A stretch of 64,000 nucleotides of DNA from Nitratireductor sp. Its GTDB lineage: Bacteria; Pseudomonadota; Alphaproteobacteria; Rhizobiales; Rhizobiaceae. Below are positions 7,423-17,300 of the stretch, in pieces (position 1 is the first letter of the stretch; every line of letters starts with the position of its first letter). Both the position numbers and the translations under genes were made by a program. The DNA lies in assembly GCF_017794765.1 (NCBI RefSeq), contig NZ_CP051236.1:1878388-1942387 (forward strand). The letters run 5' to 3'. A model generated the notes under the pieces. It was not told where the DNA came from, made no database searches, and saw nothing but the letters and a program-made list of their open reading frames with translations.

Positions 7423-8309
7423 CTTCAACAGGCGAAGCACTGAAAGCGCATATTCAGGGAGAGGTCACAAGCGTCTGCCATTGCTGGCGATTGAGCCGGT
7501 CCGACGGTGTCGTGCTTGGTTTTACGGATCATGACAGGCAATTGCACTGCGATGGCACAAGCTTCGATCCGCAGACGGGTTTTACCGCAAGCGAGGCCAG
7601 ATCATCATTCGGGCTCTCGGTCGATACGGTCGACGTGGCTGGAGCGCTCTCTGCATCGGAAATCCGGGAAGAGGACATTCTCTCAGGCCTCTACGATGGC
7701 GCAAGGGTTGAGACACTGCTCGTGAACTGGCGGGACCCGTCGATGTTTCAAAGACTGCGTGCTGCGGTGATCGGCAAAGTGACGCGGCAGGACGGGAGCT
7801 TCGTCGCCGAACTGGAGAGCGAGGCATGGGCGCTCGATCAGCCGAGTGGGCGAACCGTGGGACGCGGATGCGATGCCGAACTGGGCGACCAGCGCTGCGG
7901 GGTGGACCTGAACGATGATCATTTTGCGGGCAGCGGCACTCTCCTCGACACCGAGGACGGAAACGCTCTTGTCGTCAATGGTCTCGATGCTTTTGAGGCT
8001 GGCTGGTTCGACAACGGCGTTCTCACCTGGACCGGTGGCGCGCAATCAGGCCGCAAGGAACGGATCACCGCCCATGTGAAGGCAGGGAGCGGGGTCCGGC
8101 TCTCACTCTGGCGCGAAGCGCCGCTGACTGGAGAAACGGGGGACCCTTTCACAGTTGTCGCGGGGTGTGACAAGCAGTTTGCCACCTGCAAGGCGAAGTT
8201 CGAAAACTTCTTGAACTTTCGCGGGTTCCCGCATTTGCCCGGCGATGATGCGGCCTACAATTATGTGCGCGACGAGGGTATCTTCGACGGCAAGGCTCTG
8301 GTGAGATGA
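7419..8309 (+). CDS. Tail hub protein, DUF2163/TIGR02218 (gp13-like)
   Basis: A 296-aa baseplate hub protein of the DUF2163/phage BR0599 type. The N-terminal DUF2163 part includes HCWRLSRSDGVVLGFTDHD. The C-terminal part holds conserved cysteines in RGCDAELGDQRCG and GCDKQFATCKAKF and the ending FLNFRGFPHLPGDD. Related hub proteins (lambda gpL) bind an iron-sulphur cluster through such cysteines; here this is inference. It overlaps both neighbours by 4 bases. Confidence 0.93.
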   Translation: MTSTGEALKAHIQGEVTSVCHCWRLSRSDGVVLGFTDHDRQLHCDGTSFDPQTGFTASEARSSFGLSVDTVDVAGALSASEIREEDILSGLYDGARVETLLVNWRDPSMFQRLRAAVIGKVTRQDGSFVAELESEAWALDQPSGRTVGRGCDAELGDQRCGVDLNDDHFAGSGTLLDTEDGNALVVNGLDAFEAGWFDNGVLTWTGGAQSGRKERITAHVKAGSGVRLSLWREAPLTGETGDPFTVVAGCDKQFATCKAKFENFLNFRGFPHLPGDDAAYNYVRDEGIFDGKALVR

Positions 8310-8773
8310 TATATCCGACGGAAGAGGCCCTGCGAGACGCCATTCTGGACGAAGCGTCGAGTTGGATCGGCACGCCCTATCGTCATCAGGCGAGCAGGAA
8401 GGGCGTGGGTTGCGACTGCCTTGGTCTGTTGCGTGGCGTGTGGCGTAGCGTCCTGGGCTGCGAGGCAGAGAACCCGGGTGTTTATAGCGCTGACTGGGCC
8501 GAGTGTTGCGGAGAAGACCGTCTCCTTGCCGCTGCCAGGCGACACTGCCTGGAACGGGTGCAGAATGACCCTCAACCGGGCGATATCGTGCTGTTTCGCT
8601 GGCGTTCACACCTGCCGGCCAAGCATATCGGCATCATGACGGCGGCGGACGCCTTTGTGCACGCCTATGAGGGGGCCGCAGTCGTGGTCTCACCGCTCGT
8701 ACCGCAATGGCGCAGGCGCATTGCAGGCGTATTTGCCTTTCCAATGCCCGCATCCTCGATATCCGGAAAGTAG
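8306..8773 (+). CDS. NlpC/P60 tail peptidase (gp14-like)
   Basis: A 155-aa NlpC/P60 cysteine peptidase of the TIGR02219 group, which cuts peptidoglycan so that the tail can cross the cell wall. The catalytic cysteine is C38 in GVGCDCLGLLRG and the histidine is H107 in PAKHIGIM. It overlaps the hub gene by 4 bases and ends just before the megatron gene, exactly as in RcGTA. Confidence 0.94.
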   Translation: MIYPTEEALRDAILDEASSWIGTPYRHQASRKGVGCDCLGLLRGVWRSVLGCEAENPGVYSADWAECCGEDRLLAAARRHCLERVQNDPQPGDIVLFRWRSHLPAKHIGIMTAADAFVHAYEGAAVVVSPLVPQWRRRIAGVFAFPMPASSISGK

Positions 8774-8779
8774 AAGTTC

Positions 8780-11700
8780 ATGGCTACACTCGTCTTGCAG
8801 GCCGCCGGTGCTTTCATCGGTGGCGTTCTTGGCCCTGTTGGCGTGACCCTGGGGACCGCCGCTGGCGCTTTGGCCGGCTATATGGTGGATCGGGCTCTCT
8901 TTGGAGGGGCGCAGCACTATGAAGGGCCGCGCCTTTCCGCAGCGAGACCTTTTTCCGGGGAAGAAGGTTCCCCTTTGCCAAGACTGTACGGAACCGTTCG
9001 CACCGGCGGCACGCTAATCTGGGCAACGCGTTTCGAAGAATCCAGCACCACGGAGCGCCAGGGTGGCAAAGGTGGGCCAAAGATGACCACCTACTCGTAT
9101 TTCGCGAATGCTGCCTTTGCGATCTGTGATGGGGAGATCGCCGGCGTCCGTCGCATCTGGGCCGACGGGCAGGAGGTGGATCAAAGCAAGGTCAATATCC
9201 GGGTTTATCGTGGCACCGAGGACCAGTCTCCCGATCCGCTGATCGAGGCAAAGCAGGGGGCGGGCAACGCGCCAGCCTATCGGGGGACCGCTTATGTCGT
9301 CATCGATCGTATGCCGATCGATGATTATGGACGACGCATTCCGCAGCTTCAGTTTGAAGTGCTCCGGCCGGTTGCCGCGTTGAATGAGAAGATTGGTTCT
9401 GTGGCCCTTATCCCCGGGTCCACGGAGTACGGGCTTTCACCGACAGCTGTCGAGGTCCGCAGCAGCCCGGGCAAGCACACCATCGTGAACCGTAACACCC
9501 GGGTCGCAGATAGCGATATCGAAGCTTCGCTCGACGAGTTGCAGGCACTGATGCCGAACCTCAAGAGCATTTCGCTTGTCGTTTCCTGGTTCGGGACGGA
9601 TCTGCGGGCAGGACACTGCCAGATCAAGCCCATGGTTACCTTTCATGACAGCAGCACCTATCCGCTGGACTGGGAGGAAATCTGGACACTCATGGGCGTG
9701 CCGCCGCTATTCATAGAGCAACTTTCGGGCGGCGAGGGGAATGAAAAGTGGGAGGTTTCCAGCCTGGAGCGCAAGGATGCCCAGATCGTTTCGTACACCC
9801 AACATGGTGCCGCCTATGGGGGGACCCCTTCCGACCATACGGTGATCGCTGCGATCAGAGCGATCAGGGCGCGGGGGCTGAAGGTCTGGCTCTATCCGTT
9901 CATCATGATGGATGTGCCTGCGGGGAACACTCTTCCCAGTCCGGACGGGGAGGCGCATCAACCGGTTTACCCTTGGCGCGGTCGTGTCACATGTCACCCG
10001 GGGCCGGGGCGTCCGGGCACTGCAGACAAGACCGCAGCCGCAGACGCACAGATCACTGCCTTGCTCGGCAGTGCAGACACGACCGCATACACGCCCGGAG
10101 ATGATTCGGTCGACTTCACCGGTGACCCGGACGACTGGGGCTATCGACGGTTTCTGCTCCACTACGCCCATCTGGCCGCCGTGGCTGGCGGTGTGGACGG
10201 CTTCCTGATCGGGTCAGAACTGCGTGGATTGACACGGCTGCGTGACCAGAACGGTCAGTTCCCCTTTGTCGAGGGACTAAGGGTTTTGGCCAATGAAGTA
10301 CGCGGGCTTGTGGGAGCGCAAACCACGATTACGTATGGTGCCGACTGGAGCGAGTATTTTGGGCATCAGCCTGCCGATGGCAGCGGTGACGTCCTGTTTC
10401 ACCTCGACCCCCTTTGGGCGGATGATGCCATTGATGCGGTGGGTATCGACAATTACATGCCGCTGTCCGACTGGCGCGACGAAGACCATGCGGGCGGCAA
10501 CCCGGATGGCTTCTATGCGCCTTACGATCCCGCGAAGCTCAAGGAAAACATTGCCGCCGGCGAGGGCTTTGACTGGTATTATGCAAGCGAGGCAGACAGA
10601 CGCGCCCGGCTCCGCACCCCAATTACCGACGGGGCATACGGGAAACCGTGGGTGTTCCGTTACAAAGACCTTGTTGCATGGTGGTCGAACCCTCATTTCG
10701 ACAGACCTGGCGGGGTGGAACAGGCTTTGCCGACCGCCTGGGTACCTGCATCCAAGCCAATCATCTTTACCGAGCTTGGTTGTCCCGCAGTCGACAAGGG
10801 GCCCAACCAGCCGAATGTGTTTCCGGACTTGAAGTCCTCCGAAAACGCGCTGCCTTACTTCTCCAATGGCGGACGCTCCGACCTCGCCCAGCATCGTCTG
10901 CTTGGGGCGCATTTTGACTACTGGGCCGAAACGGGCCCGCACAACCCCGTCTCTCCCATTTATCAGGCACCCATGGTCGACCCGCAGATGTTCAGCCTGT
11001 GGGCCTGGGATGCGCGTCCCTTCCCGGCGTTTCCCATTCTTGGAGATGTCTGGGGGGACGGTGACAACTGGGCCACCGGGCATTGGCTCAATGGTCGCGC
11101 AAGCAGCGCGACGGCCGGGGACCTGATCAACGCCATACTGGACGATCATGGGCTGGAGAAAGCTGAAACGGAGAATGCCGACGGTTGGGTCGCCGGCTAT
11201 ATGGTCGTCAATCCGACCACCGCACGGGCCGCGATCGAACCGATACTCGATGTCTGCGGCATTGGTGCCCGTGAGCGCGAGGGAAAGCTCAACTTCCGAT
11301 CGCTGGGATCAGCATTGAACGATACGCAGGAGATCACCGAACTGGCGATGCAGGACGACGGCGTGGTGGTCGAGCGGATGCGGGATCCCGACCATGGCTT
11401 GCCTGCCGAACTGCATTTGGATTTTCGCGACGAGATGCGCGACCACCAGGCCGCCACCAAGCGTGTGGTGCACATAGGCGCAAAGGGGCGGAGAACCCAT
11501 TTCCTGAGTTTTCCAGGTGTGCTGACAGCATCTGAAGCTGAGATGCAGGCGAAAGAATGGCTCCTGCGCCAATGGGCTGCGCGGGAGGAAGCCCGCTTCG
11601 CATTGTCGCCTGCAGAACATCACGTGGAGCCCGGTACGATCCTGCGCCTTCCGGAGGTTTTGGGATCAGCCCGGTACCTCGTCACCGAAGTGGAAGATGG

Positions 11701-12742
11701 TTTGCTGCGCCGGGTAAAGGCAAGGCGTGTGCATGCAAATCCACCGCCGGCGACGGGCTCGGCGCCATCACTCCCGACCGACAATGTCGAGCAGGGGGAA
11801 AGCGCGGCCTTTGCTTTGATGCTGGACCTGCCTTGGCAACCGGACACGGAAGACGCACAAGACCAGTTTCGGCTCGCCGTTCATTCTACGCCCTGGAGCA
11901 GCCATGTTGCTTTTGCCTCACCCGAGGGAAGCGGCTTTGAAATGCGCAGCCGAATCGAAAAGCGCGCCACTATCGGATTTCTCAAAGAGGGGCTCGGAAG
12001 CGGTGTCTCGGGACGGCGTGACCGAAGCCGGGAAATTACCGTCGAACTCCTTTCCGGTGCTTTAGAGAGTGTTTCGCTGGCCCAGCTCGTGAATGGTGCA
12101 AACGCGGCCGCCGTTTTCAGTCAGGCGGGAGTTTGGGAGGTTTTGCAGTTCACCACCGCCGAAGAGACCGAGCCATCGGTCTGGCGGCTCGGCGGGCTTT
12201 TACGGGGACAACTGGGTACCGACGACGCCATGCAGGCGGGTGCACCGGCAGGATCAGGGTTTGTCCTGCTTGACCAGGCCGTGCAGGCGGCGGGGCTGCG
12301 CGCGGCGGAGGTCGGGCTTGAACGAAATTGGCGTATAGGGCCAGCCGGTGAGGCCTTTGGCAGCACGCGCTTCTTCCAGACACAGGGCACAGGTGGTTTG
12401 AGAGCGCTGACGCCTTTGTCTCCGGTCCACCTCAGGGCTCGGGAAACGTCCACGGGCGCGGTGCTTCTTTCCTGGATACGGCGCGGACGCACGGATGCCG
12501 ATAGCTGGCTTGGAGACGATGTTCCCCTCGGCGAGGCAAGTGAGCGCTATCGCATCGACATTGCCGACGACAATGGAGCGGTGCTGCGCAGCGTCACGTC
12601 CACGAGCGCTGACTGGACCTACACACCCGAAATGAAGGCTGAGGATTTCGCGGTGACGCCAGCCGATATCCGCTTCTCGGTGCGCCAGCTAAGCGAGCGG
12701 GTTGGCCCGGGAGTACCGGCGACAATTACCCTGGCAGGTTGA
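8780..12742 (+). CDS. GTA megatron tail fibre/baseplate protein (gp15-like)
   Basis: A 1320-aa giant tail-tip protein, full length for RcGTA gp15. A hydrophobic Gly/Ala-rich N-terminus (ATLVLQAAGAFIGGVLGPVG, then GTAAGALAGYMVDRA) is thought to take part in membrane penetration. A TIM-barrel-like domain lies at about residues 330-750 (AIRAIRARGLKVWLYPF, later KPIIFTELGCPAVDKG). A phage-tail domain follows at about 780-960 and a beta-rich C-terminus after that. The uninterrupted 3.96-kb frame argues that the cluster is under selection. Confidence 0.95.
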   Translation: MATLVLQAAGAFIGGVLGPVGVTLGTAAGALAGYMVDRALFGGAQHYEGPRLSAARPFSGEEGSPLPRLYGTVRTGGTLIWATRFEESSTTERQGGKGGPKMTTYSYFANAAFAICDGEIAGVRRIWADGQEVDQSKVNIRVYRGTEDQSPDPLIEAKQGAGNAPAYRGTAYVVIDRMPIDDYGRRIPQLQFEVLRPVAALNEKIGSVALIPGSTEYGLSPTAVEVRSSPGKHTIVNRNTRVADSDIEASLDELQALMPNLKSISLVVSWFGTDLRAGHCQIKPMVTFHDSSTYPLDWEEIWTLMGVPPLFIEQLSGGEGNEKWEVSSLERKDAQIVSYTQHGAAYGGTPSDHTVIAAIRAIRARGLKVWLYPFIMMDVPAGNTLPSPDGEAHQPVYPWRGRVTCHPGPGRPGTADKTAAADAQITALLGSADTTAYTPGDDSVDFTGDPDDWGYRRFLLHYAHLAAVAGGVDGFLIGSELRGLTRLRDQNGQFPFVEGLRVLANEVRGLVGAQTTITYGADWSEYFGHQPADGSGDVLFHLDPLWADDAIDAVGIDNYMPLSDWRDEDHAGGNPDGFYAPYDPAKLKENIAAGEGFDWYYASEADRRARLRTPITDGAYGKPWVFRYKDLVAWWSNPHFDRPGGVEQALPTAWVPASKPIIFTELGCPAVDKGPNQPNVFPDLKSSENALPYFSNGGRSDLAQHRLLGAHFDYWAETGPHNPVSPIYQAPMVDPQMFSLWAWDARPFPAFPILGDVWGDGDNWATGHWLNGRASSATAGDLINAILDDHGLEKAETENADGWVAGYMVVNPTTARAAIEPILDVCGIGAREREGKLNFRSLGSALNDTQEITELAMQDDGVVVERMRDPDHGLPAELHLDFRDEMRDHQAATKRVVHIGAKGRRTHFLSFPGVLTASEAEMQAKEWLLRQWAAREEARFALSPAEHHVEPGTILRLPEVLGSARYLVTEVEDGLLRRVKARRVHANPPPATGSAPSLPTDNVEQGESAAFALMLDLPWQPDTEDAQDQFRLAVHSTPWSSHVAFASPEGSGFEMRSRIEKRATIGFLKEGLGSGVSGRRDRSREITVELLSGALESVSLAQLVNGANAAAVFSQAGVWEVLQFTTAEETEPSVWRLGGLLRGQLGTDDAMQAGAPAGSGFVLLDQAVQAAGLRAAEVGLERNWRIGPAGEAFGSTRFFQTQGTGGLRALTPLSPVHLRARETSTGAVLLSWIRRGRTDADSWLGDDVPLGEASERYRIDIADDNGAVLRSVTSTSADWTYTPEMKAEDFAVTPADIRFSVRQLSERVGPGVPATITLAG

Positions 12743-12774
12743 GTGTTCAACGAGAGAGAGAGAGAGGAAAAGCG

Positions 12775-12981
12775 ATGAGTGACAGCAAACCCTGGTACCT
12801 GTCCCGCACGATCTGGGCATCCATGGTAACAATCGCGGCCACGGCTGCAAGCATGCTCGGTTATCCATTGGGCGATATCGACAGTTCCGCCGTGTCTGAT
12901 GAACTTCTGCGGGCGGTCACAGCAGTCTCCGGACTGATCGCCATTTTCGGCCGGGTTCAGGCCCGCAGCCTTATCCGATAA
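12775..12981 (+). CDS. Small holin-like membrane protein after the GTA genes
   Basis: A 68-aa protein with a hydrophobic segment (TIWASMVTIAATAASMLG) and a second one near the end (AVSGLIAIFGRVQARS). This layout, PWYLSRTIWAS followed by a terminal IAIFGRVQAR, is like small holin-type or lysis-associated proteins in alphaproteobacterial phages. An upstream frame is open to 12739, but the ATG at 12775 has GAGAGGAAA in front. Assignment as a holin is inference from size, topology and position. Confidence 0.6.
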   Translation: MSDSKPWYLSRTIWASMVTIAATAASMLGYPLGDIDSSAVSDELLRAVTAVSGLIAIFGRVQARSLIR

Positions 12982-13119
12982 CAATCGGGAGTAGCGGTGA
13001 AACCGGGGGGATACACCGCTGCCCTGTCTGTATCCGGTAAGTGGCCATACGGGGCTGGGTAGGGGTAAAATGACATGCTGTTCATTTCCTATTCAGCCTC
13101 GATAGGTTACATCGGAGAC

Positions 13120-13386
13120 ATGTTCTGGCATCGCGCACATAAACTCGGCTTCCTCGTTGCACTGGCTCTCTTGCCGGCGACGGCCTGGCCCACGGCATCT
13201 CCAGCCCAGTCGGGTGTGGATTGTTACTCCGTAGGTTCGCGGGTCGCCTCACAAAATGGCGGTACGCTGGTTCAGGCAACACCCGAGAACCGCGGAGGAC
13301 AGACGGTCTGCAGGGTTGTGGTCGTGATCCCCGGGGGGAATGGGGAACGCCCGAAGCGCGCGGAATTTGTGGTACCCGCAAATTGA
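13120..13386 (+). CDS. Small secreted protein upstream of feuPQ (FeuN-like)
   Basis: An 88-aa protein with a signal peptide (HKLGFLVALALLPATAWPTA, cleavage probably after SPAQS) and a short mature domain with two cysteines (VDCYSVG, TVCRVVVV). In Sinorhizobium a small periplasmic protein, FeuN, is encoded just upstream of feuPQ and restrains the FeuQ kinase. Position, size and export signal agree, but I identify it by context, not by sequence. ATG at 13075 is an alternative start with AGGGG upstream. Confidence 0.65.
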   Translation: MFWHRAHKLGFLVALALLPATAWPTASPAQSGVDCYSVGSRVASQNGGTLVQATPENRGGQTVCRVVVVIPGGNGERPKRAEFVVPAN

Positions 13387-13443
13387 CGTCGCACGGCGGC
13401 GGCGACAAAAGCAAATTTTGAAACAAACGATGTTGAGGGGTTC

Positions 13444-14115
13444 ATGCGCATTCTCGTTGTCGAAGACGACAAGGACCTGAACCGGCAGATATGCGAAGCG
13501 CTGACTGACGCCGGCTACGTTGTGGACAAGGCGTTTGACGGCGAAGAGGGGCACTTTCTCGGCGACACGGAGCCCTATGACGCGGTGGTCCTCGATATCG
13601 GTCTGCCGCAGATGGACGGCATCAGTGTGCTGGAACGCTGGCGCCAGGATGATCGCAAGATGCCCGTTCTGATACTCACCGCCCGCGATCGCTGGAGCGA
13701 CAAGGTGGCCGGCATTGACGCCGGGGCCGACGACTACGTGACGAAACCGTTTCATATCGAGGAGGTGCTCGCGCGTCTGCGCGCGCTCATCAGGCGTGCA
13801 GCAGGTCATGCTTCAACGGAGTTGCGTTGCGGACCGGTGCGCCTCGACACCAGGGCCTCGAAGGCGGACGTCGATGGGGTGCCGCTGAAACTGACCTCCC
13901 ACGAATACCGACTGCTCGCCTATCTGATGCATCACCGGGATACGGTTGTTTCAAGGACGGAGCTCGTCGAACATCTTTATGATCAGGATTTTGACAGGGA
14001 TTCCAACACAATCGAGGTTTTTGTCGGCCGCCTGCGCAAGAAGCTCGGGGATGTGGATCTGATCGAAACGGTACGCGGTATGGGGTATCGATTGCGCGAA
14101 CCGGAGGTTGGCTAG
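13444..14115 (+). CDS. feuP: Response regulator FeuP
   Basis: A 223-aa OmpR-family response regulator with a receiver domain (residues 1-115; acidic pair EDD at 8-10, phosphoacceptor D51 in VVLDIGLP, TKPF lysine near 101) and a winged-helix DNA-binding domain (about 125-220; LTSHEYRLLAYL, then NTIEVFVGRLRKKLG). In rhizobia FeuP with FeuQ controls osmoadaptation genes such as the cyclic glucan exporter; an early report tied the pair to iron uptake. The assignment rests on sequence type and on the adjacent cycHJKL genes. feuQ follows 11 bases later. Confidence 0.9.
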   Translation: MRILVVEDDKDLNRQICEALTDAGYVVDKAFDGEEGHFLGDTEPYDAVVLDIGLPQMDGISVLERWRQDDRKMPVLILTARDRWSDKVAGIDAGADDYVTKPFHIEEVLARLRALIRRAAGHASTELRCGPVRLDTRASKADVDGVPLKLTSHEYRLLAYLMHHRDTVVSRTELVEHLYDQDFDRDSNTIEVFVGRLRKKLGDVDLIETVRGMGYRLREPEVG

Positions 14116-14126
14116 GCCCTCCGGCG

Positions 14127-15545
14127 ATGGCGGATCAGCAGAAGCAGTCCTGGCTTATGCGGATTGTGACACGCTCGCTCGCGGTCCGTGTCATCGCTTT
14201 CTCTTCCTTTTGGGCGGTCATCGCACTTGTGGTTATCGCAACCATCATCTCAGCCTTGTTTCGGCAGGTTTCCGAGCGCGGTTTCGATAGCGTTCTGTCT
14301 GCTTATCTCAACAATGTCATCGGCTCGGTAGGCGCCGCTGAAGACGGTACATTGCAGGGCAGGCCCAATCTCGACGATCTGCGTTTTCTGCAGCCCCAAT
14401 CTGGCTGGTACTGGGCGGTGGAGCCGCTAACCAACGACCTGGGAAACGCAATACGCTCGCCCTCCATGGTCATGGCCATCCCTTCGCCGAGCATCAATGA
14501 TGTACCGTTTAACGCCGGATTTCAGCGCAGCTATATGGCCATGGGACCAGGCGGCGAGACCATAGAGGTGGTAGAGGCGGAACTGGTTGTGGGCGAACAG
14601 GGGCAGGTAGCTCGCTTTCGGGTCATGGGGAACCGAAGCGAGTTGGAGGATGAGGTCAGCCAGTTCGTTCGCAGGCTCTACGGTTATCTCGCAATATTCG
14701 GCCTCGGCATGATTGCCATCAATGTTTTTGCCATTCTTTACGGCTTGCGCCCCCTCAACCGTGTTCAGCGGGCTTTGTCGGATATTCGGGCAGGCTCTGC
14801 GCAGCGATTGGAGGGCCCGTTCCCGACTGAAATTGAATCGCTTGCGGATGAGACGAATGCGCTCATTGACAACAATCGACGTATCGTTGAGCGCTCACGC
14901 AAGCAGGTTGGCAATCTTGCCCATTCCCTGAAAACGCCTCTCGCTGTTCTCATGAACGAGGGGCATGCGGTCGGCGGCGAGCGGGGAAAGCTCATCACCG
15001 CCCAAGCCACCGCGCTGCAACAACAGCTTGATCATTATCTGCAGCGAGCCCGAGCGGCTGCCCAGCGCGACAGTCTTGCATTTCGTACATCGGTCAAGGC
15101 ATCGCTCGAGCGCATGGCGCGGGTCATGGGCAAGCTGAACCCCACGATCGACCTTGAAGTGCAGTTTCCCGATGATCCCCTGATCTTTGCCGGGGAGCGG
15201 GAAGACCTGGAGGAAATCAACGGCAACCTGATGGAAAACGCTATGAAATGGGCAAGAACGCGCGTTCGCCTCACCGCTAGAGACGGGGAGCTGGAAGGCG
15301 ACGGCCGCGGAATTCTTGTTGTCATTGAAGATGACGGACCGGGTATTCCCGAAGAGAAAGCCCGGGACGCATTGAAGCGGGGCCGACGGCTCGATGAAAC
15401 CAAACCGGGAACCGGGCTCGGGCTTGCGATTGTCGCGGATCTGGTGGAAGAGTATGGTGGTTCTCTCGCTTTGGAACGATCTTCGCTTGGTGGGCTCAAA
15501 GTCGTTGTTGCCCTGCCACGAGCGGAAGCCCAGAGTGCCAGTTGA
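14127..15545 (+). CDS. feuQ: Sensor histidine kinase FeuQ
   Basis: A 472-aa PhoQ-type sensor kinase. Membrane segments lie near residues 20-45 and 185-208 and flank a periplasmic sensor of about 140 residues. A HAMP-like region follows, then the phosphoacceptor H266 in LAHSLKTPLAVL and an ATPase domain (NLMENAMKWA, DDGPGIP, GTGLGLAIVADL). It is the partner of FeuP. The periplasmic domain is where a FeuN-like inhibitor would act. Confidence 0.9.
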   Translation: MADQQKQSWLMRIVTRSLAVRVIAFSSFWAVIALVVIATIISALFRQVSERGFDSVLSAYLNNVIGSVGAAEDGTLQGRPNLDDLRFLQPQSGWYWAVEPLTNDLGNAIRSPSMVMAIPSPSINDVPFNAGFQRSYMAMGPGGETIEVVEAELVVGEQGQVARFRVMGNRSELEDEVSQFVRRLYGYLAIFGLGMIAINVFAILYGLRPLNRVQRALSDIRAGSAQRLEGPFPTEIESLADETNALIDNNRRIVERSRKQVGNLAHSLKTPLAVLMNEGHAVGGERGKLITAQATALQQQLDHYLQRARAAAQRDSLAFRTSVKASLERMARVMGKLNPTIDLEVQFPDDPLIFAGEREDLEEINGNLMENAMKWARTRVRLTARDGELEGDGRGILVVIEDDGPGIPEEKARDALKRGRRLDETKPGTGLGLAIVADLVEEYGGSLALERSSLGGLKVVVALPRAEAQSAS

Positions 15546-15625
15546 GCAGAGTTGCCCAATTTGGGCCAAACCGTCGCTTTAAATGCATTGCAAACGACAA
15601 GTGTCTCAGGGGACCATTGGTATCA

Positions 15626-16063
15626 ATGAAACTCTCAGCAGTTCTTGCAGTAGCGCTTTCCGCGATCTTGTCCGGCTGCCTGAGCAGCGGCATGTCGAGC
15701 GCGCAACTAGAGCCCAATCAGTTTGCGGCATCCCAGGCGGCAACCGACAGTTCCGCCATACTGGGCATGGAAGGTGGCGGCCTCGTTGGGGGGGAATTTG
15801 GCGCGGCATTGTCACGTCGGCAGAAACGCATCGCTATAGAGGCGGAGTACAAGGCACTTGAAAGCACACCGGCGGGACAGGACGTATCGTGGCAGGACAG
15901 CGGTTCAGGCAGGACCGGGACCGTGCGCGCGGCGCAGCCTTACCGCGTTGGTTCGCAGGACTGCCGGCAATATACGCACACCATCCAGATCAACGGGACG
16001 CCGCGCGAAGCGCGCGGAACTGCGTGCCGCAATGAGGATGGAAGCTGGATGCTGCTGGGATAA
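15626..16063 (+). CDS. Outer-membrane lipoprotein, 17-kDa surface-antigen (RT0821/Lpp0805) type
   Basis: A 145-aa lipoprotein with signal peptide and lipobox LSGC (cysteine near residue 21). A glycine-zipper stretch follows (MEGGGLVGGEFGAAL). The C-terminal domain of the RT0821/Lpp0805 surface-antigen type contains YRVGSQDCRQYTHTIQING and GTACRNEDGSWML. Such proteins sit in the outer membrane; their function is unclear. The frame is open upstream to 15542, but the lipobox fixes the ATG at 15626. Confidence 0.85.
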   Translation: MKLSAVLAVALSAILSGCLSSGMSSAQLEPNQFAASQAATDSSAILGMEGGGLVGGEFGAALSRRQKRIAIEAEYKALESTPAGQDVSWQDSGSGRTGTVRAAQPYRVGSQDCRQYTHTIQINGTPREARGTACRNEDGSWMLLG

Positions 16064-16171
16064 GATCTTCCGAGATAAACTCGGGGTTTGGGAAGGCGGG
16101 TCGGCCAGTTTGCCAAATGGCCGCAGGTGCGCCGAGTTGGCAGCACGTCCCCCGGCAGCTATTTAGGATCC

Positions 16172-17293
16172 ATGTTGTTCTGGATCCTCGCAGCTCTTCT
16201 GACCTTTGTCGCCGCTTTCGCAGTGTTGCGACCCTTTGCCATGCGGCAAGCCCCCACCGAAGATGCACGCGCTTATGATATCGAAGTCTATCGCGACCAG
16301 CTTGAGGAAGTCGACCGTGACGCGAAGCGGGGATTGATCGGCCAGCAGGAGGCCGAACAGGCCCGCGCAGAGATCGGCCGCCGCATATTGCAGGTCTCTG
16401 AGACTGCTGATGGTCGCAATGAGAAGAGGGCCAACCGGCGCGTCACCCGGCTGACGGCTGCGGCTTCGGTTCTTGCAGTTCCATTGGTTAGCTGGGGGCT
16501 TTATGTGCTCACCGGGTCACCTGACATGCCTGCGCAACCTCTGCATGCGCGAACAGCCGCCGAGCCCGCCGATGCGTCGATCGACGAATTGGTCGCACGT
16601 GCAGAGACGCACTTGGCGACCAATCCTGACGATGCGCGTGGCTGGCAGGTGCTGGCGCCGGTTTACATGCGCCTGGGGCGTTTCGCAGATGCGCAGACTG
16701 CACTGCAGAACATCATGCGGCTTTCAGGCGAAACATCGGACATGAAAGCGGCTCTGGGAGAGGCGATGGTCGGTGCTGCGCGGGGCATGGTGACAGCCGA
16801 GGCCGAGGAGGTTTTCGAGCAAGCGCTTGATCTTGACCCAAGGGAGCCGAAGGCGCGCTTCTTCCTCGGGCTGTCGCGCGCTCAGGAAGGCGCAGCCGAG
16901 GAGGCGCAGACGATCTGGCGCGGGATGCTGGAAAATCTTCCGGAGGCCTCGCCGTGGCGTGAGGCGGCGCAGCAGGCTATTGCGCAATCCGGAGGCGCGG
17001 GCGCTGCTGATCGCGGGCCAACTGAAGACCAGGTGGCTGCTGCCACGGACCTTTCCGAGACCGATCGTCAGGCGATGATTGAAGGCATGGTGAAAGGGCT
17101 GGACGAGAAATTGCGTCAAAATCCTGCCGATCTGGAAGGCTGGCGGCGTCTCATCCGTTCATACATTGTGCTGCAGCGTCCCGACGCTGCGAAGGAAGCG
17201 CTTGTGCGGGCCGTGGCGGCATTCGGCGCCGAAACTCCCGAAACCGGCGAGCTGAAGGAGTTCGCGGCCAATCTTGGCGTGACGATCGAATAG
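16172..17293 (+). CDS. ccmI: Cytochrome c maturation protein CcmI/CycH
   Basis: A 373-aa apocytochrome c chaperone that delivers apoprotein to the CcmFH haem lyase. The N-terminal segment ([20 protein letters not shown]) and a second membrane helix near residues 96-112 flank a cytoplasmic loop with the family sequence [19 protein letters not shown]-like repeats fill the periplasmic C-terminal half ([20 protein letters not shown]). The ATG at 16172 is chosen because it begins the membrane segment. First gene of the cycHJKL set. Confidence 0.93.
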   Translation: MLFWILAALLTFVAAFAVLRPFAMRQAPTEDARAYDIEVYRDQLEEVDRDAKRGLIGQQEAEQARAEIGRRILQVSETADGRNEKRANRRVTRLTAAASVLAVPLVSWGLYVLTGSPDMPAQPLHARTAAEPADASIDELVARAETHLATNPDDARGWQVLAPVYMRLGRFADAQTALQNIMRLSGETSDMKAALGEAMVGAARGMVTAEAEEVFEQALDLDPREPKARFFLGLSRAQEGAAEEAQTIWRGMLENLPEASPWREAAQQAIAQSGGAGAADRGPTEDQVAAATDLSETDRQAMIEGMVKGLDEKLRQNPADLEGWRRLIRSYIVLQRPDAAKEALVRAVAAFGAETPETGELKEFAANLGVTIE

Positions 17294-17300
17294 GTTAGAT

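Noticed and set aside
12993..13020. Hairpin agcggtg/caccgct after the holin-like gene
   Set aside because: Seven base pairs with a 14-base loop and no T run; not convincing as the end of the GTA operon.
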